Both the position numbers and the translations under genes were made by a program. Below are positions 9,957 to 18,308 of a stretch of DNA of 64,000 nucleotides, piece after piece. Within the stretch, counting starts at the first letter, position 1, and every line of letters starts with the position of its first letter. Under the pieces are notes generated by a model. The model was not told the origin of the DNA and searched no databases. It saw only the letters and a list, made by a program, of their open reading frames with translations. This DNA is from Poriferisocius sp965200775 (GTDB lineage: Bacteria; Actinomycetota; Acidimicrobiia; Acidimicrobiales; Bin134): positions 2,480,001-2,544,000 of the forward strand of contig OZ241383.1 in the NCBI GenBank assembly GCA_965200775.1, given 5' to 3'.

Positions 9957-11099
9957 ATGTTTTACAAGTTCTTTGCCTTACTTTTCACTCTATCGATAGT
10001 GTTCGCGGCCTGCGGAGCCACGGATACCGAAAACCCTGAAACAATCATCGAGCCCGCCCCGACAGCAACCCCTTCCCCCACGGCCACCGTTTCGCAAGCC
10101 CAACCAGAAGCCTCGGATACACCGACATCCCAGCCAACTGCCCGACCAAGCGCCACCGCCGGCCCGTCGCCCACGATGTCGGCAACTTCGCCTCCCGCCA
10201 CTGCAGAGCCTGAACCGGAACCGGAGCCTGAAGAAACCGCCAGCCCGTCGCCCACGATGTCAGCAACTTCGCCTCCCGCCACTGCAGAGCCTGAACCGGA
10301 GCCGGAGCCGGAACCTACCGACGACTCCCAGGTCCCACAACAAGCCACCCCAACCCCCCAACCGACATCGAATGACGCCGAGGAAGACGCCGGCAACGTC
10401 GAGGTGCTGTCCCTTCTGGACGATTTACAGGTGGCTGCCGAAAACGACGATGGCTACGACCGGAGCCACTACGAGCATTCCCGGCGCGAACTGTGCAACA
10501 CGTTGGGCACCGACCCGTACACAGGGCTGGCATACAACCCGTCGTCGTGCGACGTTGACCACATTGTGGCCGCAAAGGAAGCCCACGAATCGGGTGGCCA
10601 CTCCTGGACCGTGGCCCGACGCAACCAGTTCGGGAACGCCGCCGAGAACCTGATCGCCTCCCGAGACTGCGTGAACCGGTCGAAGGGCAGCCGCGACATA
10701 GCGGAGTGGGACGGAGTGGAAAGCGGGGCGTGCGGCGGCTCCCAGCTCACCGCCGCGGGGGCCTGCTTCTGGGCCATTCGCACCGTGGAGGTGAAGTTCA
10801 CCTGGAGCCTGTCCGTCGACCCGGCCGAGAGGGCCGCCCTGGAGCGGACCCTCAACGGCTGCGACGGGGCCACCTCAGGCGCGACACAGCTGCCCGCTGC
10901 CGCGCCGACACCCTCGGAGCCGGACGACGGCGACGCCGAGGACGACTGCCACCCCTCGTACCGGCCCTGCCTACCCAACCGCCCCGGTGACGCCTTGAAC
11001 TGCGGAGACCTACGAGCCGACCAGAAGCCCGTCACCGTCATCGGCGACGACCCCTACCGCTTCGACCGCGACGGCGACGGCCGCGGCTGCACCAGCTAG
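9957..11099 (+). CDS. secreted lipoprotein with HNH nuclease and Excalibur domains
   Basis: 380 aa from the ATG at 9957 (a TTG at 9939 would add six residues). A short signal peptide ends in a lipobox (IVFAAC, Cys19). A Pro/Thr/Glu-rich linker follows, with two copies of a 27-aa repeat. The nuclease-like domain has CDVDHIVAAKEAHESGG and then NQFGNAAENLIAS...NRSKG, the HNH/DUF1524-like arrangement of secreted nucleases. The C-terminus has CHPSYRPCLPNRPGDALNCGD and DRDGDGRGC, an Excalibur calcium-binding motif. It probably degrades DNA outside the cell while anchored to the membrane. The leading region is notably AT-rich compared with its neighbours. Confidence 0.8.
   Translation: MFYKFFALLFTLSIVFAACGATDTENPETIIEPAPTATPSPTATVSQAQPEASDTPTSQPTARPSATAGPSPTMSATSPPATAEPEPEPEPEETASPSPTMSATSPPATAEPEPEPEPEPTDDSQVPQQATPTPQPTSNDAEEDAGNVEVLSLLDDLQVAAENDDGYDRSHYEHSRRELCNTLGTDPYTGLAYNPSSCDVDHIVAAKEAHESGGHSWTVARRNQFGNAAENLIASRDCVNRSKGSRDIAEWDGVESGACGGSQLTAAGACFWAIRTVEVKFTWSLSVDPAERAALERTLNGCDGATSGATQLPAAAPTPSEPDDGDAEDDCHPSYRPCLPNRPGDALNCGDLRADQKPVTVIGDDPYRFDRDGDGRGCTS
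10162..10312 (+). repeat. 81-bp-period direct repeat in the lipoprotein linker
   Basis: Two near-identical 70-bp blocks, 10162-10231 and 10243-10312, sit one period (81 bp, 27 codons) apart. Each encodes SPTMSATSPPATAEPEPEPE. They keep the reading frame and lengthen the exposed linker between the lipid anchor and the nuclease domain. Confidence 0.9.
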
Positions 11100-11242
11100 G
11101 AAAGCGCATACGAATGTGTGCTTCGGGGGTCGAGTGCCTGTCCGCCGCTTAGGGTCGCTCCCGTGCTTACGTGGGCGACGGACCATCAGTTGCTGAGGTC
11201 GGCAAGACCAAGAGCGCTAAGGGCAGGTGCTGCCGTTTCAGG

Positions 11243-11272
11243 TTGAGTCTGTACGTCAATGTGACGTACAGT
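11243..11272 (+). promoter_or_regulatory. promoter with embedded operator for the DUF1778-GNAT pair
   Basis: A perfect inverted repeat with 10-bp arms CTGTACGTCA (11249-11258) and TGACGTACAG (11262-11271) is separated by ATG. It lies between a -35-like TTGAGT (11243) and a -10-like TACAGT (11267), spacer 18. The antitoxin ATG at 11279 falls about where transcription would begin, so the message may be leaderless. Binding by the antitoxin here would block RNA polymerase, the standard autoregulation of this toxin-antitoxin class. Confidence 0.65.
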
Positions 11273-11278
11273 GGCGGC

Positions 11279-11605
11279 ATGGAGGCGCAGAAGGCTGTCG
11301 CAGAGGCCAGCAGCGCTACGACGGAGAAACGACCAGAAGCGAAGACGCACCGTTGGACGCTTCGGGTGACTCCAACCCAGGACTCGATTGTTCGGCAGGT
11401 GCTGGCGGCAAGTGGCATGTCGTTGAACGACTACGTGGTCAATTGCGCGATTGCCTCGGCTACTGCTGACCTTGCTGATCGCCACCTCTTCCTGCTCGAA
11501 CCCGGTGAATGGGATGAACTCCAAGAGATCGTCAACCGGCCGGCTACTCCCAAACCGAAAATCGCCAAACTCCTGGAGACTCCTTCGGTGCTGGAAGCAG
11601 AGTGA
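11279..11605 (+). CDS. DUF1778-family antitoxin (TacA-like)
   Basis: 108 aa from the ATG at 11279. A longer reading back to 11171 would run through the operator and is unlikely. A ribbon-helix-helix N-terminal region (HRWTLRVTPTQDSIVRQVLAASGMS plus LNDYVVNCAIASA) is followed by a toxin-binding tail with LFLLEPGEWDELQ. Members bind their own promoter and neutralise a GNAT toxin. The stop codon overlaps the toxin's GTG start by 4 nt (GTGA), so translation is coupled. The palindrome just upstream is the probable binding site. Confidence 0.85.
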   Translation: MEAQKAVAEASSATTEKRPEAKTHRWTLRVTPTQDSIVRQVLAASGMSLNDYVVNCAIASATADLADRHLFLLEPGEWDELQEIVNRPATPKPKIAKLLETPSVLEAE

Positions 11606-12099
11606 GTCACCCCTACCAGGGACCTGAACTTCTCGCCGACAGCCACAACATCGAAAGCTTCGACTGCGGCGACGATGCCCTCAACGACTGGTTGCGGCGC
11701 CATTCGGTGCGCAATCAGCGCAGCAGATTAAGCCGCACCTGGGTAGTGACCGAAGGTGCCCAGCGTCGTGTGGTGGCCTTCTACGCCTCAAGCACGGCTG
11801 CGGTCGCCCGCTCTCAAGCAACCCGCAAGGCTGCACGCAACCAACCCGACCCACTTCCGGCAATGCTCTTGGGACGACTGGCTGTCGACCACCGGCATCA
11901 GGGTCGCGGGCTGGCCAGTGCCTTGCTCAAACACTTCCTCCTCAAGGCCCTCGAGTTTGGTGAACTCACTGGGCTCCGACTCGTACTGGTACATGCCAAG
12001 AACGAAGAAGCGGCAAACTTCTACCGGCACCTCGGCTTCGAGCCATCACGCTTCGACCCCTGGACACCGATGCTGCTCGTCAAGGACATCCGGCACTGA
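11602..12099 (+). CDS. GNAT acetyltransferase toxin (TacT-like)
   Basis: 165 aa with a GNAT fold. It opens with FDCGDDALNDWLRRH, typical of TacT/AtaT-type toxins that acetylate aminoacyl-tRNA and arrest translation. The acetyl-CoA-binding motif A is LLGRLAVDHRHQGRGLASAL (R/Q-x-x-G-x-G/A), and the C-terminus has the usual NFYRHLGFEPS. It starts at GTG 11602 inside the antitoxin's stop. Toxicity is inferred from the pairing with DUF1778; family membership is clear. Confidence 0.85.
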   Translation: MSHPYQGPELLADSHNIESFDCGDDALNDWLRRHSVRNQRSRLSRTWVVTEGAQRRVVAFYASSTAAVARSQATRKAARNQPDPLPAMLLGRLAVDHRHQGRGLASALLKHFLLKALEFGELTGLRLVLVHAKNEEAANFYRHLGFEPSRFDPWTPMLLVKDIRH

Positions 12100-12114
12100 C
12101 AGTTCCAACCGCCT

Positions 12115-13635
12115 CTAGTTGCCTCCCTGGGGGCGGAGCCTGGCGGTGAGGGCTTGCTCGGCTTGAGCGCCGACGGCTACCAAAAAGGTGTCCAAAGGGA
12201 TCGTGCCGATTCCTTCTCTGTTGGATTGGGCGGGCACCACCGGGGTGTTGGGGGCCACCAGGTAGCTGCTGCCGTGGAACCTCGGGTGCTGCTTGATGAA
12301 CGCCCTCAGACCGGCGCGTGAGTGCCGAGGCGACGAGGCCACCTCGAACGCCATTGGCTCTCGGGGGTCGTTGTAGATGAGGTCGACCTCACTGTTGCTG
12401 TGACGCCAGTGGTGCAGGCGTACTCCGCTGTGGGAGGTCAGAGTGCGCAACGACGCGGACACCAGGTTTTCCAGCAGCACCCCTTGCTCCAGGGGATCGA
12501 CGATAAGGGCAATGCCGCTCTGCAGGGCGGCGTTGCGTACCGCGCCATCCACGAAGTAGAGCTTGCGACCGCGACGCTGGACCGTCTTCTCGTCTCTCGA
12601 GTAGTTGGGCAGAGTGAAAACCAAGAAGGCCTGCTGCAGGTAGGTCAAGTACCGCTCGAACGTCGGCACGGAGATGCCAAGGTCGCCACAGATGTTGGTT
12701 GGCGACAGCAAACCGGCCACTTGATCGGCCAGCACGTAGAGCAGGCGTTCCAGCATCATGGGACTGTCCACCCCGAACACCTGGGGGATGTCCTTGTACA
12801 CGGCTCGGTCCACCGCGTCCGACCGCAGAACCTGCTGGGAACGCAGCATGATGTCGACATCGGTGTTGAGGTCGTCAGAACTGGGTGAGGCGGTAGTGGC
12901 ACCCAGTAGCTCGGGAAAACCGCCCACCAGCATGAACCGCAGGCGGTGTTCGGCCAGCTTCTCGTGTGGGGATGGGCCCGGGGGAAGCGCCCTGATGGTT
13001 TCCGCCAGTGTCGGTTGGGCGATGTCACTCCAACCGAGCTGCTCTGGCATAGGGTCAGGACCCTGTTGACCTAAGCTCAGATTGAGGAACTCGGTGAAGG
13101 AGCAGGGAGTGAGGTACTGCTCCTCCCATCTCCCTACACCGCTCTCCCGCAAGCCCTGGCTGAGAGCAGCGGCGGCACTTGAAGTGGCGGCAATCTGCAC
13201 CGGCCACTGTTCGTCGTAGAAGGTCTTCAGCCAGAGGTCCCAGGACTCGGCGTAGACGAGTTCGTCGAGCATCACAAAAGCCGGCTGATCCGGAGTGGCA
13301 CCGCTGGACTCCACCACCAGGCGAACCAGGGCACCGAGGTCCAGGCGCATCAGCACCGGGTGATCCATGCGGAGCCACCAGATCCGCTGCGGTTCAACGC
13401 CATCGGCAAGGAGGCGTTCAACGGTCTGATAGAGCACTGTGGTTTTTCCCACCCGCCGAGGACCCAGGACGAGCTGGTAGCGACGCATATCCCTGTCCAG
13501 AAGCCGCCGCCACAGGAGCCGAGCCAACGGACGCTGGGTGGGAAGAGCCAACGAGCGTGGTACCGTGCCAGTCTGGTGCCAGGGGTTCTGCTGTTGAGCG
13601 ACCTGCTGAACGTCGTCCATGTTCGAGATGCTCAT
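12115..13635 (-). CDS. AAA ATPase with DUF4143 domain
   Basis: 506 aa. An N-terminal AAA_14-type ATPase has Walker A GPRRVGKTT (residues 58-66) and a Walker B-like segment (PAFVMLDELVY). A winged-helix/DUF4143 C-terminal half follows, with a nuclease-like strand (HHWRHSNSEVDLIYND) and the end typical of the family. Such proteins are common in accessory DNA, and their biochemical role is not established. It is convergent with the GNAT toxin and carries its own promoter. It sits apart from the main island but looks similarly mobile. Confidence 0.75.
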   Translation of the reverse strand: MSISNMDDVQQVAQQQNPWHQTGTVPRSLALPTQRPLARLLWRRLLDRDMRRYQLVLGPRRVGKTTVLYQTVERLLADGVEPQRIWWLRMDHPVLMRLDLGALVRLVVESSGATPDQPAFVMLDELVYAESWDLWLKTFYDEQWPVQIAATSSAAAALSQGLRESGVGRWEEQYLTPCSFTEFLNLSLGQQGPDPMPEQLGWSDIAQPTLAETIRALPPGPSPHEKLAEHRLRFMLVGGFPELLGATTASPSSDDLNTDVDIMLRSQQVLRSDAVDRAVYKDIPQVFGVDSPMMLERLLYVLADQVAGLLSPTNICGDLGISVPTFERYLTYLQQAFLVFTLPNYSRDEKTVQRRGRKLYFVDGAVRNAALQSGIALIVDPLEQGVLLENLVSASLRTLTSHSGVRLHHWRHSNSEVDLIYNDPREPMAFEVASSPRHSRAGLRAFIKQHPRFHGSSYLVAPNTPVVPAQSNREGIGTIPLDTFLVAVGAQAEQALTARLRPQGGN

Positions 13636-13678
13636 AAGTAAACCATTCCCTCTGTTCTGAGGCTTATTGACCGTTTAG

Positions 13679-13706
13679 GTTATACCAGCTGAGGGTTATA
13701 AGACAA
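13679..13706 (-). promoter_or_regulatory. promoter for the DUF4143 ATPase gene
   Basis: On the minus strand, -35 TTGTCT (13706-13701) and -10 TATAAC (13684-13679) have a 16-bp spacer. They lie about 45 bp before the ATG, in the only AT-rich stretch between the two divergent genes. Confidence 0.45.
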
Positions 13707-13834
13707 ATAACAAATATGAATGCCTTGACGTGTGGCTTATGGCCCGCGATGCGGGCAAGACCAGCCGGCGCAGCGGGGGCGTCCCAGCGGGTGGTGGGGT
13801 TTTGGGGGAGCGGGGGCGGAATCTGGCGTAAGTT

Positions 13835-15088
13835 ATGGCCATGAGTGCTGAGCAGTCGTTGGCCGAGGCGCTGGATCCGAGGGCCATTATCGATCCGGCT
13901 GTGCTGGCCGACCCCTACCCCTTCTTCGAGCGGCTTCGCCGGGATCATCCGGTGTGGCTCGTACCCGGTCTCGATCTGACCTTCGTCTCCACCATGGAAC
14001 TGATCGTGGACGCTCTCCGCCGGCTCGACGACTTCTCCAACCACCTCGATGCCTGGGTTGCCACCGGGGAGGACGGCCGACCCGTGCTGTACGACACCGA
14101 GCACATGGGCGACGGAACCACCACGCTGGCCACCGCCGACCCTCCCGAGCACACCATCCACCGCAGCATCGTCTTCCCCGAGCTGGTGGCCCGCCGGATG
14201 CAGGAAATGCGTCCGTTCGTGGAAGGCATCGTCGGGGAGCACATCGCCGCGGCCCGAGCTATGGGTACCCGAGTGGAGTGGGCCGACACCGTGGCCCATC
14301 CCGTACCGGCCCGGGTGATCGGACACCTGATCGGGCTTCCCGACGACAACTGGCCCAACGTGATGAGGTGGGCCCTGCACGGCGGCCTTCTGCTGGCCGG
14401 AGTTTTCACCGCAGAGGAGCTGGATGAGATCACCGCCGAGGTGACCGAGGCCGGCATCTATCTGGCCGAGACCCTGTTCCAGCCGGGCCGCGAGAAGGGC
14501 GACGACTTGATAGGGGTGTGCGCCCGAGCGGTGGCCGCGGGCGATCTCGACGTTTCCCACGCTCTCGGCACGCTGACCGTGTTGCTAGGTGCCGGGGGTG
14601 AGTCCACCGCTTCGCTGATCGGCAACGCGGTGCGGATGCTGGCCGGCGACCCCGGGCTCCAGGAACAGGTCCGTTCCGACCCCGACCTGATCGAACCCTT
14701 CATCGAGGAAGCCCTGCGGCTGGAATCGCCATTCCGGGGTCACTACCGCAAGGTGAAGCAGGACTGCGAGCTCGGCGGGGTGACCCTCAAGGCCGGGTCA
14801 ACCGCCATGTTGCTGTGGGCTTCGGCCAACCGGGACCCGGCCGAGTACGAGCGGCCCGACGAGGTGGTGCTCGACCGCCGCTACCCCCGTAGCCACCTCA
14901 CCTTCGGCCGGGGCATCCACCATTGCGTGGGCGCTCCCCTGGCCCGCATGGAAACAACCTGCTCCCTCGAGGGGTTGCTGCATGAGACCAGGTGGTTCAC
15001 CCTGGCTGACGACGACCCACCTAAGTGGGAGAACAGCCTGTTCGTCCGCCGCCATGAACGCCTCCCTCTGGACATCACCTGGAACTAG
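13835..15088 (+). CDS. cytochrome P450
   Basis: 417-aa soluble P450. The I-helix segment GAGGESTASLIGN replaces the usual AGxDT, the K-helix ExxR is EALR (IEEALRLESPFRG), and the heme loop is FGRGIHHCVGAPLA with the thiolate Cys. It would hydroxylate a hydrophobic substrate using ferredoxin and a reductase, neither of which is adjacent. Length and motif order match bacterial class I P450s. The following SDR runs in the same direction 60 bp on and may act on the alcohol product; this is inference from position only. Confidence 0.92.
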   Translation: MAMSAEQSLAEALDPRAIIDPAVLADPYPFFERLRRDHPVWLVPGLDLTFVSTMELIVDALRRLDDFSNHLDAWVATGEDGRPVLYDTEHMGDGTTTLATADPPEHTIHRSIVFPELVARRMQEMRPFVEGIVGEHIAAARAMGTRVEWADTVAHPVPARVIGHLIGLPDDNWPNVMRWALHGGLLLAGVFTAEELDEITAEVTEAGIYLAETLFQPGREKGDDLIGVCARAVAAGDLDVSHALGTLTVLLGAGGESTASLIGNAVRMLAGDPGLQEQVRSDPDLIEPFIEEALRLESPFRGHYRKVKQDCELGGVTLKAGSTAMLLWASANRDPAEYERPDEVVLDRRYPRSHLTFGRGIHHCVGAPLARMETTCSLEGLLHETRWFTLADDDPPKWENSLFVRRHERLPLDITWN

Positions 15089-15148
15089 CCTGCAACGACC
15101 TGTCTCCGAGCCGAGTCCCGGCCGGCAGAGGGCCTAGGGTGGCTCCCC

Positions 15149-15919
15149 ATGAGCGATTTCTCTGGTCGATCCGGCGGGGCCCTGGTCACCGGGGGTAGCG
15201 GCGGTATCGGCGCTGCGATCTGCGAGATGCTGGCCCGGCGGGGCAGTTCGGTGGCGTTCACCTACCGGGCCAACGCCGAGGCCGCAGAGGCGGTGGCCTC
15301 CACAGTGCGAGCCGCCGGGGTGGAGGTTCACACCGACAACCCGGCACTGGAAAATCCCGACGAACTCCGAGCATTCGCCGACGAAGCCGCCAACCGGCTC
15401 GGCGGGCTACACACAGTGGTGAGTGCGGCCGGACCCCACGTCCCCCAGATGTACCTCTCACAGACCGACCCCAACCTGTTCAACAGCCAGATCGAAGCCG
15501 ACGTGATTGGTGCGTTCAACCTGACGGTGGCCACCCTGGCCCACCTACGGGCGACGAGCGGCAGCATCATCTACGTGACCACAGCGGCCACAACCGTCTT
15601 CCCCAAGCGAGACGCCCTGTCGTCGATCCCCAAGGGCGCGGTGGAATCGTTGATGCGAGCGGTAGCCGTGGAGGAGGGACGGTTCGGGGTGCGGTCCAAC
15701 TGCGTCGGGCCGGGAATGCTGGAAGACGGCATGGCCGCCCGACTCATGGCCGACGGCGACCTCGATGACCGAGCCCTGGAAGTAGCTCGCGCCAACATCC
15801 CGCTGGGCCGCTTCGGCAAGGCGGTTGACATAGCCGAGGCCGCCTGCTTCCTCGCTTCCGACGCCGCCAACTACATCAGCGGTCAAAAGCTCGACATCGA
15901 CGGAGCGTTCACCGTCTGA
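15149..15919 (+). CDS. SDR-family protein lacking the catalytic tyrosine
   Basis: 256 aa with the short-chain dehydrogenase Rossmann fold: TGGSGGIG (14-21), an NAG-like AAGP motif, and GPGMLEDGM after the active site. Where YxxxK is expected, the sequence reads SSIPK (158-162), so Lys162 is kept but the Tyr is Ser. The preceding catalytic Ser position is Thr. The C-terminal FLASDAANYISGQKLDIDGA is classical. The fold is certain; ordinary SDR chemistry is doubtful, and it may bind cofactor or use another acid. It follows the P450 in the same direction. Confidence 0.8.
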   Translation: MSDFSGRSGGALVTGGSGGIGAAICEMLARRGSSVAFTYRANAEAAEAVASTVRAAGVEVHTDNPALENPDELRAFADEAANRLGGLHTVVSAAGPHVPQMYLSQTDPNLFNSQIEADVIGAFNLTVATLAHLRATSGSIIYVTTAATTVFPKRDALSSIPKGAVESLMRAVAVEEGRFGVRSNCVGPGMLEDGMAARLMADGDLDDRALEVARANIPLGRFGKAVDIAEAACFLASDAANYISGQKLDIDGAFTV

Positions 15920-15976
15920 CCTTTTGGCTCGCCTCACAACTCGACCAGCGGGGGCCTCTGTCCACCGCCGAAGCAG

Positions 15977-16801
15977 CTACGAACTCGTCTGGTTCCACTC
16001 CTCGACCGTGACCCGGTGCATGAGGCGGCGCTGCGTGTAGTCGGGCACGGCGTAGTGCTGCACCGACCGGTTGTCCCAGAACGCCACCGAGTCGGACGCC
16101 CATCTGAACCGGCACTGGAACTCGGGAGATCGCACATGGTTCAAAAGGAACGGAAGCAGCGCCCCGTTCTCAGCCTCGCTCAACCCCACCAGCCGGGTGG
16201 TGAAGTTGCTGTTCACGAACAGGGCCCGCCGACTGGTCTCGGGGTGAACCCGCACAACCGGGCGGATCAGCTCCGGATACTCGGCCCGCATGGTGTCGAG
16301 GTGCTCACGGGCCAGCCCCTCGTCGATGGCTCGGGTGAGGGTGTAGGTGAGGTCGTGGGCGGCGTCGAGCCCGTCCACCAGCGCTCTCATCGGCGCCGAC
16401 AGCTCTTCGTAGGCCTTGTACATGTTGGCGAAGCAGGTGTCGCCGCCCACATCGGGCAGCTCCACGGCCCGGAGGATGGAGCCAAGCGGGGGGTTGGGCA
16501 TGTAGGTGTTGTCGCTGTGCCACCGGGCAGCCAGACCTCCCACCGGGGCGATCTGATCGAGCACGGTTATCTCCGGGTGGGTGTCCAGCTTGGGGCCGAA
16601 CGGAGCCACGTTGATCGGGCCGAACCGCCGGGCGAAGGCCAGGTGCTGGTCGGGGGTAATGGTTTGGTCCCGGAAGAACACCACCAAATGGTCGAGCAGC
16701 GCCTGGCGAATCTCCCCAACCGTGGCGTCGTCGAGGTTGTTGCGCAGGTCCACCCCAAAGATCTCGGCACCGATGTCGGAGGTCAGGGGGCGGATGTCCA
16801 T
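15977..16801 (-). CDS. TauD/TfdA-family alpha-ketoglutarate-dependent dioxygenase
   Basis: 274 aa. The iron facial triad is visible: HxD in WHSDNTY and the distal His in SVQHYAVPDY. The 2-oxoglutarate Arg follows in RRLMHRVTV. The N-terminus (LTSDIGAEIFGVDL) is typical of the family, which hydroxylates taurine, phenoxyacetates, alkylsulfates and related acids. The upstream MarR gene ends 5 nt before its start, so the two form an operon and the regulator probably responds to the substrate or product. The substrate is not predictable from sequence. Confidence 0.88.
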   Translation of the reverse strand: MDIRPLTSDIGAEIFGVDLRNNLDDATVGEIRQALLDHLVVFFRDQTITPDQHLAFARRFGPINVAPFGPKLDTHPEITVLDQIAPVGGLAARWHSDNTYMPNPPLGSILRAVELPDVGGDTCFANMYKAYEELSAPMRALVDGLDAAHDLTYTLTRAIDEGLAREHLDTMRAEYPELIRPVVRVHPETSRRALFVNSNFTTRLVGLSEAENGALLPFLLNHVRSPEFQCRFRWASDSVAFWDNRSVQHYAVPDYTQRRLMHRVTVEEWNQTSS

Positions 16802-16806
16802 AGGGA

Positions 16807-17301
16807 CTACTCGTCGAAGTCTCCCGCATCCCGCCGCAGCGTGCGGATGGCGTCATCCAGGGCCGCCAGGGTGCCGGCCGACAGACCGGCCAGACCGAAC
16901 CTGATGTCGGCCAGCGCATCGGCGGCCTTGGACACAACCCGGCGGCCCTCGTCGGTGATCTCGGCCAGGACCTTGCGCCGGTCGCCGACGGCGGGAATCC
17001 GCCGCACCAGCCCGCCTCGCTCAAGCTGGTCGATGGTGTTGGTGACGCTGGTGGGGTGGACCATCAGCCGGTTTCCCATCTTGCCCAGCGGCAGCGAGCC
17101 AAGCCGGGAGAAGTGGAGAAGGGCCAAGGCCTCGAACCGGGAGAAGGTCAGATCGAACGGGGCCAGCACCTCGTTGATCCTCCCGAGCACGAGCTGGTGG
17201 GCGCGAGTTATGGAGGTTGCCGCCGACATGGCATCGACGGCCTGCCACTCGTGGACTTCCCAGTTGCGCCGGGCTTCGCTGATGGGGTCGAACGGGAGCA
17301 C
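16807..17301 (-). CDS. MarR-family transcriptional regulator
   Basis: 164 aa from the GTG at 17301 (a TTG lies one codon upstream). The central winged helix reads LGKMGNRLMVHPTSVTNTID, then QLERGGLVRRIPAVGDRRK with the characteristic wing DRR. Dimerisation helices flank it. MarR proteins are ligand-released repressors. It is the first gene of a pair with the TauD-like dioxygenase and probably controls it. Confidence 0.88.
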   Translation of the reverse strand: MLPFDPISEARRNWEVHEWQAVDAMSAATSITRAHQLVLGRINEVLAPFDLTFSRFEALALLHFSRLGSLPLGKMGNRLMVHPTSVTNTIDQLERGGLVRRIPAVGDRRKVLAEITDEGRRVVSKAADALADIRFGLAGLSAGTLAALDDAIRTLRRDAGDFDE

Positions 17302-17509
17302 CAAGCCCTCACTCTAGGTGAGGATGAACCGGCCTCCCCTTGTCGTCGGGCACGATCCGGCCAAGAACCGGCGATGAAACCCATCCTTGCCTAGGGGCAC
17401 CATCGTCCAACCAGCAGGCACCGTCTCGGCTCGATGAGCAGGCGGCCCAAACACGATGGTTACGCTGATGCCACCCAGTTCCAGTCCTTTACCCACGTCA
17501 GGAGACCCC

Positions 17510-17809
17510 ATGATCATCGTGGCCGGATCGGGTTCCGTTCCCCCCGAGAACACCGAGGCGTTCATGGCCGCCGTCGCTGAGATCTCCGCCGCGTCGCGCA
17601 CGCTGAACGGCAACATCGACTACTGCATCTCGATGCTGGGGGCCGGAGCCTTCCGCTTCTTCGAGGTGTGGGAGAACGAGGAGGACATGAACGCCCAGTT
17701 CGCCGCTCCCCACTTCGGCACCTTCCAGGCTGCGGTCAGCGAGCTGGGCATGACCGGCATGGACGGCAAGAAGTACCACGTCTCCTCGGTTGATCCGCTG
17801 TTCGGCTAG
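17510..17809 (+). CDS. antibiotic-biosynthesis-monooxygenase (ABM) domain protein, copy 1
   Basis: 99 aa from the ATG at 17510, which has AGGAGA five nt before it; the longer reading from 17456 lacks a ribosome site. It is a single dimeric alpha-beta barrel (ABM) domain: MIIVAGSGSVPPENTEAF, the NIDYCIS strand, RFFEVWENEEDMNAQF, and the end KKYHVSSVDPLFG. Homologues are cofactor-free quinol oxygenases or small stress enzymes. It is one of a tandem pair with the next gene. Confidence 0.8.
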   Translation: MIIVAGSGSVPPENTEAFMAAVAEISAASRTLNGNIDYCISMLGAGAFRFFEVWENEEDMNAQFAAPHFGTFQAAVSELGMTGMDGKKYHVSSVDPLFG

Positions 17810-17920
17810 CCCGGGCTGACACCAACCTCTCTGTTGCCCGCCGGCCGGTGCGGCCTGCCTTACCATCCGGTCCGCCGATAGCTACGCTGTGGTCTTTGAA
17901 CCTCTCAATAAGGAGACCCC

Positions 17921-18220
17921 ATGATCGTCGTAGCCGGCACAGCTTCGGTACCCGCTGAGAACACCGAGGCGTTCATGGCCGCCGCCACCGAGCTGGCAGC
18001 CGCAACCCGCACCGAGGAAGGCAACATCGACTACTGCTTCTCGGTGGAAGCACCGGGCAACATCCGCTTCTTCGAGGTCTGGGAGAACGAGGACGCCCTC
18101 AACGCCCACTTCGGCACCCCCCACATCGCCGCATTCGGGGGCGCCATCAGCGAGCTAAACGTGGCGGGCATGGACGGCAAGAAGTACCACATCTCCTCGG
18201 TTGATCCGCTGTTCGGCTAA
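17921..18220 (+). CDS. antibiotic-biosynthesis-monooxygenase (ABM) domain protein, copy 2
   Basis: 99 aa, same length and layout as copy 1 (MIVVAGTASVPAENTEAF; RFFEVWENEDALNAHF; KKYHISSVDPLFG), with AGGAGA five nt before the ATG. The middle third has diverged most, the ends least. ABM proteins work as dimers, so the two copies could form a heterodimer. No regulator or redox partner is adjacent. Confidence 0.8.
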   Translation: MIVVAGTASVPAENTEAFMAAATELAAATRTEEGNIDYCFSVEAPGNIRFFEVWENEDALNAHFGTPHIAAFGGAISELNVAGMDGKKYHISSVDPLFG

Positions 18221-18308
18221 ACCGGGCCGACACCAACCTCCCTGCTGCCCGCCGGCTGCCTCGTGGTTCCGATAAGCAAACCGGCCTGAACCGGGCACAC
18301 TGTTAACC

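Larger units (their letters stand above)
17500..18259 (+). repeat. tandem duplication containing the two ABM genes
   Basis: Two diverged copies with a 411-bp offset, about 17500-17848 and 17911-18259. Each starts at AGGAGACCCCATGAT and runs through the gene into the shared 3' flank (GACACCAACCTC...TGCCCGCCGGC). The conserved non-coding tails show that a whole segment was copied, not just a coding region. Confidence 0.85.

Noticed and set aside
17810..17860. Terminator hairpin after the first ABM gene
   Set aside because: GC-rich but no clear stem with a following T run; the text is just part of the duplication.
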